A program made the position numbers and the translations under genes. From Euonymus europaeus (Eukaryota; Streptophyta; Magnoliopsida; Celastrales; Celastraceae): DNA of 64,000 bases. Under the pieces are notes generated by a model. It was not told where the DNA came from, searched no databases, and saw only the letters and a list, made by a program, of their open reading frames with translations. Location of the stretch: positions 19,387,001 to 19,451,000 of the forward strand of contig OY756961.1 of NCBI GenBank assembly GCA_963580455.1. Reading direction: 5' to 3'. Shown here piece by piece: positions 55,714-64,000 of this stretch (position 1 is its first letter; each line of letters opens with the position of its first letter).

Positions 55714-55722
55714 TGATATCAA
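55714..55722. repeat. 9-bp target duplication TGATATCAA (left)
   Basis: TGATATCAA at 55714-55722 recurs at 60532-60540. It lies 17 bp outside the motif GGGATCCCG, and the right copy lies 18 bp outside the inverted motif. Nine base pairs is the usual Mutator-like target duplication length. Confidence 0.6.
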
Positions 55723-56411
55723 CAAAATGGCTCATACGCGGGATCCCGCAATTTCATTTCTGTGCAGGATCTAGTTTTAGCCGTCCGATTAAATCGGATG
55801 GTCATTAACGATTAAGATGAAATTGACCCGAAGTTTCGCAATCCGCAACCCGCGATCCACAATCCGCAATCCACGATTCTTCCGCTTCGTTTCCAACGAA
55901 GGGACACCTAGATTTCTCTTGTCACCTGCGTTCTTCTTCTTCAATTTGAACCTTCTGATGGGATCCTAGGCTTCACCACCTTCACCCACAAACAAAGCTT
56001 TACTTCTTCGATTTAGGTCTTGTTGTTCGATTCAGGTCCTCTTCTTTACAGCGATTCAAAACCTAGAAGTTCGTCTTCAATTCATACCCACGAACGGACC
56101 TTCCTTCTTCGACCTTTTGCTTCCACCACTTTGTGCCCGATATGTGTTAATCGACGAACACTTCTGAGCCAATTTTTGGGAGTTTGATATGAAAGGTACA
56201 AACTCAAAGCTTGTTCCTATGATTAAAATGCAGGTGCCCCATGTTAGTTATTAGTTGGGTTTCACATTTGAATTGAAGAGGTTGACTCATTTAAACTTCA
56301 ATTTGCAGGTTAAGTGCAAAGCAAGGGGAAAGAATGTGTAACAATTGTGCTGCTGCTACTGCCCTTGCTGGTATAATTTTAACTCTTAATTAGAAGCATA
56401 TATTGGTGATA

Positions 56412-58651
56412 ATGACTAGTAAAATGCATTCAGTTGAGGAAGATAATTTAGGTGCTTCATCAATTAATATAGAAGAATTTGTGCCTCAAGTATTGTTAGA
56501 AAAAATCCCAAAAATAGGCCAAGAGTTTGATTCGGTTGAGGAAGCTCAACTTTTTTACAATGAATATGCTAGATTGGTTGATTTTAGTACTCGGAATCAT
56601 TCTTCAAAGAAAAAAAATCAAATGAAATTATTCGAAAGGAATTTGTTTGTTACAAGGAAGGGATCCGAGATTATAAGAAATCGAAAGCAAGTGTTGTTCG
56701 AAAAAGGCCAGAAACTAGAGGAGGATGTAAAGCAAAATTTACTATTGTGAGAAGTAGTTCAAAGCAATGCTTTGTTGTTTCGCAATTTAATGAAATTCAT
56801 AATCATGTTTTTTCAACCCCAAGGAAAGTGCATAAGTTACGATCCCATCGTTCCATTTCTAGTGTGAAAAAAGCCTTGTCACAACAATTCTCAGCGGCAA
56901 ATGTTCCTATTCACGAGCAAATAAACATTTTCGAACTTCAATCTGGTGGCATAGAAAATATAGGTTGCATTGAGAAGGAATTTTATAATGCAGGAAGAGA
57001 TGAGTCAATGAAGTACGCAAGACATGATGCTCAGATGTCATTTGAATTTTTTGCAGCTGAAAAAGATAAAAATTCTGAGTTTTATTTCTCTTTTGAGATG
57101 GATTCAGATTCGAAAGTCAGGCACTGTTTTTGGGCTGACCCTAAATGTAGGAGATCTTACCATGCTTTTGGTGATGTCGTGGTTTTTGACACGACTTATA
57201 ATACTAACAGATATGAGATGATATTTGCTCCATTTGCTGGAGTGAATCATCACGGTCAAAGTACTCTTTTAGCTTCTACTTTCTTATCTGACGAGACAAT
57301 AGAATCATTCACATGGCTTCTGCAAGAGTTGTTGTTATGCATGTCGGCTGGAGCACCAAGAATGATCATTACTGATCAAGACCCTGCTATGACGAGGGCA
57401 ATTTTTGAGAATTTTCCAAATACTACACACAGACTTTGTATGTGGCATATTTTGAGTAAATTCTCTGAAAAACTAGATGCCGTCATTTGGAAGGAACATT
57501 ATCATAAGTTCCAAGATTGCATATGGAATTTTGAGAATCTGGAACAATTTGAGGATGTTTAGGTTCGGGTGCTTGATATTAGCGTAATGTCGGATAATGA
57601 GTGGTTGAAAGGGCTCTATGAAATCCGTACCAAATGGATTCCCGCTTATGTGAATGGAGTTTTTTCTGCAGGTTTATTCCACACCTATTACTAAATATTT
57701 TTTAGTATGCTCTTTGGTTGTTAATCATGATCATTGCTACTTTTTTTGTAAGTATGTCGAGTAGTCAAAGAGCAGAAAGTTGTCATGTGTTCTTCAAGCA
57801 TTACGTGTCGAAGAAGAATAGCTTGATGAATTTTGTGGTTCGATTTACAAGGGCTTTGAAACATCAGCGGCATCAAGAGTTAATTCTTGCTCACAAGGAT
57901 GTCAATGAGCAACCTATTATGAAGACTATGTGGCCAATAGAAAAAAAAGATGAGTGAAGTATACACACACAACATATTTTATAAATTTCAAGAAGAGTTG
58001 TACCAAAGCATGGCTTATGTTGTGGTTGTGGATCAAGAGACATGTGATTTGTGCATGTATAATGTTAGCCGAGTTGAAAGAAGTGAGGGACATGTAAGAA
58101 AAGTTGTTGAAGATAAGTTCAGGGACTTTGTGAGTTGCAGTTGCAAGAAATTTGAGTCTTATGGCATTCTTTGTCGTCATGTCTTGGCGACTTTCAGTCG
58201 GATAAAATTGCAACAACCATTGGCAAATAAATATGTACTTCATAGGTGGAAAAATGCCGCTAAGTCCTTAAGTCCATTTAGTTATTGTGGAGAAGGTGGT
58301 CGAGATGCTTCTCTTGTCGAAGATGACAACCTACTACGAGCCCTTGCATCAAAGATAATTGATGATGCTTATATGAGCCGAAAAATATTTGAGTTGGCAA
58401 GGGAGACGTTGGAAAGTCTTCACGAGAAGATAAAGTCTATGACTTTAACATATGCAACACAATCTCAACCAAGTGTTCACATGTCATAACCTATTTACCA
58501 AGAGCCAGATCAAGTTAGAGCAAAAGGTTGTGGGAAGAGGTTGAAAGGGGGAAAAGAAATTGCCACAAAGAAGAGGCAACGATGTCATGGTTGCGGACTG
58601 ACAGAACAATCGCATGATAAAAGGAATTGTTCGGCGTTGAATGATGAATAA
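56412..58651 (+). pseudogene. FAR1/FRS-type MULE transposase pseudogene
   Basis: Domains in order: a FAR1 DNA-binding region (IPKIGQEFDSVEEAQLFYNE then YARLVDFSTRNHSSKKK), the CKAKF zinc-site part, the MULE DDE core (VVVFDTTYNTNRYEMIFAPF, MIITDQDPAMTRAI, HRLCMWHILSKF) and a SWIM zinc finger (FVSCSCKKFESYGILCRHVL). The C-terminal tail is AKGCGKRLKGGKE then CHGCGLTEQSHDKRNC. Catalytic Asp residues (FDTT, TDQD) remain. Lesions: a frameshift at about 56700-56712, TAG at 57560, an apparent short intron or insertion at 57671-57752, a frameshift in the A-run 57940-57949, and TAA at 58487. The ATG chosen is 56412 (MTSKMHSVEED). Such proteins are either transposases or domesticated light-signalling factors; flanking duplications favour the former. 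Confidence 0.8.
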
Positions 58652-59199
58652 TTTGGATTGAAGCTAATAGCTGAATAGCATTATTGTGATTGTGTTTATC
58701 TTTACAGTGGCACTCTTGTTGTTATTTTGAATCAATCTCATTATTTCCCTTGCTGTAATTTAATGCTACTTTGATTTGAACCTTTTGAACTAGTTGTTGA
58801 ATTGAAATGGAGTGTCCAGGTTACATTGTTTCATATTTTTTACCAGTACTGCAGGTTACTCACATGTCTAATAATGCAAAAGGAAGGCTTCACAGTCCCT
58901 AGGTAAAGTAATTGGAGATTTTAGGGGTTGGTGTTCTTATGCTTTTCTGGTTTGTAAAATAATTGAGGTGTTTTTTAGCAATGGAATTGGCTCTGCCATT
59001 GGAAAAAGTGACTTTCAATGTAATATATGGAACATGAGCCATGCTTTATTGTTTTCTTTATTTCTCCAGAAGTTGGAGTGAATCATATTGAACTTGGAAT
59101 AGGATGAGGGTGATGATGTTGTATTATCAGTTCTTGATATGACATATTAAGCATAGAATTGGTGATCAAAGAATAATTGCAAGAATTGACGACTTTATT

Positions 59200-59364
59200 C
59201 AATAGCTTTGTACAAGCCTTACAATGCAGAATTGCAAAAATAGTCTAGCTTATACAATGGCTTTCTACAAGCCTTACAATACAGAATTGCATAATCAGTC
59301 TAATTTATACAATGGCTTTCAACAAGCCTTACAAAACAATAGTGCATTACCACTATAGATCATC
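59200..59364. repeat. Three 55-bp subterminal tandem repeats
   Basis: Units starting CAAT(A/G)GCTTT begin at 59200, 59255 and 59310, each with TACAAGCCTTACAAT or a near variant. Identity falls in the third unit. Confidence 0.85.
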
Positions 59365-59372
59365 TATACTTG

Positions 59373-59540
59373 AATCACCATAAGCACTAAAACCTGCAAA
59401 ATTACCAACCACAATTCAGGTTCTCTCACAAACAATAAAACAAGAAGACCAAAATCACCATAAGCACTAAAACTTGCAGAATTACCAACCACAATTCAGG
59501 TTCTCTCACAAACAATAAACCTTAAAACAAGAAGGCCAAA
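59373..59540. repeat. Two 80-bp tandem repeats
   Basis: AATCACCATAAGCACTAAAA begins at 59373 and 59453. Both units continue through ATTACCAACCACAATTCAGG to TCTCACAAACAATAAA with about three mismatches; the second has a few extra bases at its end. Confidence 0.85.
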
Positions 59541-59703
59541 ATGGCAGCAAACTGTAACAAAGTAGAGCTTATTCAGTGACTCAATATATAGCCTCAAGAA
59601 TTCAATGAGGGTTTCAAATCTATGTACAACCATTGACCTACTACTTCTTGTTGAATGCTAGCTATTTCAGTAGAACCCAGCAAAAGAGTATATATATGTT
59701 CCA

Positions 59704-60042
59704 TCAAAAGAGCTTCATTCTAGTCTTGATTAGAGTTCGACAGATCGGGCATGACTTGAGACCACCTCCACAGCCACAGCAGGTCTACAAAACACAAAAG
59801 TTAGAAAGGATAAACTCATACTGCTTCATCACAACATAACCACCATTAAATATATACCTGATGACCGCAGTCGAAAGCCATGTCCTTAGCATTAGTAAGG
59901 CAGATGGGGCAAACCTGTTATTGTCGATTTTCAGAGAAGATAAGTGATCTTCCAAGTGTTATCGTAGTAATGAACAAATGATAGTATCAGTAGGGAAAAT
60001 ATTGTATACCTGATTATCTTGAAAAGAACTTGAAGATGGAGC
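59704..60042 (-). pseudogene. Captured RGLG-type RING E3 ligase exons (C-terminal part)
   Basis: Three minus-strand exons with GT-AG introns keep one frame. At 60042-60010 the sequence ends PSSSSFQDNQ. At 59914-59858 (19 codons) it reads VCPICLTNAKDMAFDCGHQ. At 59784-59704 (27 codons) it reads TCCGCGGGLKSCPICRTLIK then TRMKLF and a TGA stop. All eight RING ligands (CPIC, C-x-H, CxxC, CPIC) are present. Sequence and terminus match RGLG/copine-type E3 ligases, whose RING is C-terminal. The vWA/copine part is absent. The exons lie inside the Mutator-like element, opposite to the transposase, so they look captured. Without a start they may be expressed only as a fusion or antisense RNA. Confidence 0.75.
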
Positions 60043-60540
60043 TATCTTGGATGATTATCTTCTTTCTGCCTTAGTACATCCGACCAGTGCACTCTGAAGA
60101 GCCTTAGTACAAATAATAAACCTTAAACCCAAAGAAAAGGAAATTGAAGAGAAGAAATCGAAAACCCACCAAAGATTCCTAGCAATGGAAGAATGGAAGA
60201 GGAGCCCGAAAGAAGAGATTGGAAGCCAGCCGAAACTCGAGACAGCCCTTTCTTTCGTATATGAGAAAGACTTCAAGAATGGAAGACAAACGAAAGCGAA
60301 GCGAGGCGGAAGACAGATCGGACGCCTCAGGAATGCCAGAAGAAGAAATCGCTTCGGAACCCCAAAAGAAGAAATCGAAATTGACCTAGGTCTTGGAAGA
60401 TCCGAGTCTATCTTTGGGTTTAATCATTTATCTGGGATGGATCTGATCTGGCCGTTGATGGGATCCAACGAACACAAATCACATCCCGCACTCAAATTAT
60501 GAAACGGGATCCCTCACTAGGGAATAGGCGCTGATATCAA

Positions 60541-60600
60541 TTATCAATTTTTACATTTGGTGAGACAACTTTCACAACATTTAGCACAACCTATAGTCTA
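60541..60600. other. Short spacer between MULE and copia-3 LTR
   Basis: Sixty bases of AT-rich host DNA with no feature. Confidence 0.5.
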
Positions 60601-61108
60601 TGTTGGAAAATGAACATCCCAAGTCCCACATTGGAAGAATAAGGAAGGAGTGTGTGCCTAATAAACAACTTGGAAAGACCCAACTCATAAGCTATAGCTT
60701 TTGAGTAAATGGGTCACTCGTCTAAACTTGTGAAAAAGTCCAATTTTAGGCCCATGCAATGTGGGTGCCTTTGGTCCATATTATATTTAGGATCTAATGA
60801 GAGGCCTATTTTAAAAAGGAATAAAATTAAGGTCTCACACATCTGAGTACATGAATACAATCATGACAAGTGTATCATCACCTTTAAGCACGCAAAGTGT
60901 CATGACAAAGTGGGTAACACCTCTGAACATGACAAAAAATTTAAGGAACTTTTGTTGGATGTTGACCATCATTTTTAAGGAAACTTCTGGGGGGGGGGGG
61001 GGCGGTGATATTGACCATCTCAAGTCTTGAGAGGAAGGAGTTGTTAGCGGTAGAGTGAAAAATTTATAAGAGGAGACCAAGTAAATCGATAATAATGTTT
61101 TTTTAACA
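60601..61108 (-). repeat. copia-3 3' LTR
   Basis: This 508-bp block starts TGTTGGAAAATGAACATCCC and ends TTTTTTTAACA on the plus strand, giving TG...CA ends. The start contains AAGTCCCACATTGG, a motif common in copia LTRs. CCAAGCAGGAG on the minus strand next to its right end is a purine-rich primer tract. A 13-base G-run lies at about 60989-61001. The 5' LTR lies outside the window. Confidence 0.7.
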
Positions 61109-64000
61109 CTCCTGCTTGGATGACCATGTAAATAAAGAATGTGACTTATTAAAAAAATTTTAAGAAAAAACTAATGAGATAAAAATTTTAGATAAAGACA
61201 GAGTACAACATTGCTATGTATCAATTTGGTGTGACTATTGAGAAGATCATGTCATTAAAACCTTGTTAAGGAAAATCTATTGGGAAAAACCATTGGCTGA
61301 AGGAAAAAAAGTACAATTCAACCACTTTCTTCATGTTTTAACTCCCCTGATTTAAGAAGATCTTTGAACTATCGCATTCCGATGTGATAAACCATCTTCT
61401 TGAATATTGTAGATGTCAATGTCTTAGTGAATAAATATGCTAGATTATTACAAAAGTGAATCTGTTGAACATCTATATCAGCACTCGTCTAGAGTTCATG
61501 TGTACTAAAGAATTTTGGAGATATATGTTTAGTTATGTTTTCTTTTATGTATCATCCTCGAAGTTGAGCTATACATACAACATTATCTTCATACAAAATT
61601 GTTGGAATACTTTTAACTAATTGTAGTCCATAGTTTTTTTGAATTTGAGAAATCATTTCTCTTAGCTACACACATTCTCGACTAGTTTGATGAATTGCTA
61701 ATATCTCAGAATGATTAGAAGAAGTTGTTGTATTTTTTACTTTATTGATTTCCAAGAAATAACAGATTTCCATAAAGAAATACATAGGCAATTTGTGACC
61801 TTCCACTGTGAGGATCAGATACATAATCAACATATGTATATCCAATTACGTGGGATTGAAATAAGATGGATAAAATAGAACTAAGTTGGTTGTACCTCTT
61901 AGATAACGTAGAACATGTTTAACTCCATTCTAGTGTCTTGGAGTAGGACCAAAACTATATTTTGTTAGTAAATTGACATAGTGGAATATCTGGTTTGGTA
62001 CAATTGACTAGATACATCAAAAATTCAATTGCACCCAAATATGATACTTTTGGACCAAGTAATGTCTCTCCCTCATCTTGAGGTCAAAATGAATCTTTCT
62101 TAACATCAAGTGAATAAACTATCATTGGAGAACTTAAAGGGTGAACTTTGTCCATCCATTATTGTTTTAATAACATTTTAGAATAAGTTGATTGATGAAG
62201 AAATATATCATTATTTAAATATTCGATCTGAAGACTGAGACAATATTATATTTCATAGATTTTTCATCTCAAATTCTACCTTTAAATAATTAGCAATTTT
62301 AGTGAGCTCTTCAAGATTCATGACTAATTATAAATCATCAATATAAATAGCGATTATAACAAATTCAAATTTTGACATTTTAATAAATATACATAGACAA
62401 ATCGGGTATTTTTAAAATCTTCCTTAGTAAAAGATTCACTTATTTGAGTGCAACATATATGCCCAGATTGTTTTAATCCATATAATGAATGCTGGAGTTT
62501 GATTGAACATAATTCTCTATACTTTGCTTTAGGCATTGAAATCCTTGAAGAATTTTTATATAAATTTCATTGTCTAGTGACCTATATAGATAACCTGTTA
62601 CTACATTCATAAGATGCATATTCAGTCATTCAGTAACTGTTAAATGAATTAGGAATCTAATGTAACTCCATCCGTGATAGGAGAATACATTTCATCATAA
62701 TCAATTTCTGGTCTCTATAAAAAACCTTGTGTTACAAGTCTCGCTTTATAACAAGTAATTTCATTATTCTCATTTCTCTTGCGCATATATACCCATTGTA
62801 TCTTATAGGTTTGACATCTTCTAGTGTTTGGACTATAGGTCCAAACACTTTTATTTTTTATAGAGAATTTAATTCTGCAATGATATCGTCTTTTCTTTTA
62901 GGCCAAATTACTTCGATGTCAACATTCATTAATAGATTTAGGTTTAAGATTATTATTACTTCTAGTAATGCTTGTAACAACTACATATGCAAATGCATTT
63001 TCGAAAATAATTTTACTTTTATCCCAACTTCTTTCATGAGATATTGAGCACTCATTATTATCGTCATCATCTAGTAACTTTATCTCTCCAGAAGACATTT
63101 GTTCAGGAGTTTGGCTTTCATGAAGTGTATTCTCTTCATGAGTATAATTTACATGAGTATTCTATATAGAAGAAATATGCTCTTCTAGAGTAAGCTCTAC
63201 TAGAGCACTAGTAGAAATTTGTATATTTTTCTTTCAAGGAAATGTATCTTTAGCTCCTAATAGTCTTCCACGTTTCTGACGTGATTTCCAATCATCACTT
63301 ATTATTCGTCTTTCATGGACATTGATGCGTGTTATTGAGTTTCTAGCTGAAATATGTGACCGTAAAATTTTTGAAGTATCATTAAATGCATCAGGTAATT
63401 GATTAGCTATACCTTGTAAATGAATACTTTTCTGAACTTAAAGTTCACATTGTTTTGTTCGAAAATCAAAATAGGACTGTGTCATTGTATTCCAAGTAAT
63501 ATCCTCATGCTTATGGGATCGAAAATCTTTTCTTCCTAAAGGAGGAAAAATAGACTCATCAAAATCACAATCAACAAATCTGGCTTTGAAACATCACGAG
63601 TTAATGATTCAAGATATTATATGATAGAAGTTGATGACCTAACACCTATTGTAAAGATGAATATGAATGATGAGTAGATGTTCTGACTCAAATTAATGAT
63701 ACAAAATGTAATATTACATGTCCCCAAGCATAGGAAAATAATTTACTTTTTAAAAGCACAGGTTTAACAATCAACTAAAGTTGCTTAATAAGTGATTCTG
63801 TTAAACTATTTTGAGTATGAATGTGTAACAAAAATTTCAACATCTATTACCAGTGACATATAATAATCACTGAATGCTTGAAAAGTATACTCTTCAGCAT
63901 TATTCAATCAAATAAACTTAATTAGATAATCAAGAAAATGTGCATGTAAATGAATAATTTGAGCTAAGAACCTAGCAATTGTAACATTACAAGTAGACAA
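61109..64000 (-). pseudogene. copia-3 pol, decayed and cut by the window edge
   Basis: From the right edge, the integrase core remnant includes LIKFIRLNNAEEYTFQAFSD and HIHTQNSLTESLIKQL (family: the Asp of RLDNAGE and the Glu of LAESLIK; the former reads Asn here). The RT block at about 62536-62330 reads LQHSLYGLKQSGHICC and then FVIIAIYIDDL (catalytic YIDD). RNase H at about 61770-61380 reads YEDNVVCIAQLRGGY, TKHISPKFFSTHELQ and SSDNLADLFTKTL. Frames are broken many times. Order and motifs are Ty1/copia. The opposite-strand frames at 62727-63047 are shadows. Confidence 0.75.

Larger units (their letters stand above)
55723..60531 (+). mobile_element. Mutator-like element with FAR1-type transposase and captured RING exons
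   Basis: 4.8 kb between 9-bp direct duplications TGATATCAA. Both ends contain, read inward, GGGATCCCG, then TTTCAT and G(T)GC(A/G)GGAT: left 55740-55775, right 60513-60480 inverted. The outermost 17-18 bp of the two ends match poorly, so the inverted repeat is imperfect. Inside are a broken FAR1/FRS-type MULE transposase on the plus strand (56412-58651), subterminal tandem repeats (59200-59540) and three RGLG-like RING exons on the minus strand (59704-60042). Several lesions in the transposase mean it is now non-autonomous. Confidence 0.6.

Noticed and set aside
60185..60502. 105-codon plus-strand frame near the right end of the MULE
   Set aside because: Basic, low-complexity translation overlapping the inverted terminus; no domain, and the opposite-strand frame is equally unconvincing.
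62727..63047. 106-codon plus-strand frame
   Set aside because: It is the antisense shadow of the decayed copia-3 pol.
1..64000. tRNA, rRNA, CRISPR arrays, riboswitches
   Set aside because: None seen. B-box-like words (34255, 35742, 55257) occur in SINE-like repeats and lack a full tRNA cloverleaf.

Overview
The window is eudicot nuclear DNA. It is AT-rich, its genes have GT-AG introns, and it holds three recognisable plant genes set among nested, decayed transposons. Everything was read by eye from sequence and recalled family knowledge; no alignment or database search was run. Exon borders come from splice consensus, reading-frame continuity and family conservation.

Region by region: (1) 1-12.7 kb is a broken minus-strand Ty3/gypsy element, probably Tat lineage because it has a second RNase H. 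It is interrupted by an LTR-like insertion (4565-6123), a hAT-like MITE (6251-6798) and an LTR-type insertion (9801-11077). (2) 13.1-19.9 kb is a minus-strand Ty1/copia element with both LTRs, primer-binding site and polypurine tract. A second copy of the 9.8 kb LTR (14873-16379, target duplication AGCGA) sits inside its reverse transcriptase. (3) 20.9-25.5 kb is a second copia element with a 1370-bp LTR-type insertion (22136-23505, target duplication TTAAC) in its RNase H. (4) 25.5-30 kb is intergenic with MITE-like repeats.

(5) 30.0-37.0 kb is a nine-exon plus-strand CLC-f-type chloride channel gene (762 aa predicted). Its introns carry SINE-like repeats and a 346-bp hairpin element. (6) 37.75-41.2 kb is a minus-strand five-exon group I WRKY factor of the WRKY2 type (733 aa predicted), convergent with the CLC gene. 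(7) 44.7-48.4 kb is an intronless minus-strand BRI1-like (BRL1/BRL3) receptor kinase of 1244 codons. (8) 48.4-55.7 kb is intergenic with microsatellites and local duplications.

(9) 55.72-60.53 kb looks like a Mutator-like element: 9-bp flanking duplications TGATATCAA, short inverted repeats, a broken FAR1/FRS-type transposase and, on the opposite strand, three exons of a RGLG-type RING E3 ligase that keep an open frame and splice signals. This is the most interesting structure in the window. (10) 60.6-64.0 kb is the 3' LTR and decayed pol of a third copia element that runs off the window.

The three host genes are not an operon-like unit. Their families act in anion transport (Golgi in Arabidopsis), MAP-kinase-regulated transcription and brassinosteroid perception. 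The rest records repeated transposon insertion, mostly into older transposons, with loss by recombination and small deletions.
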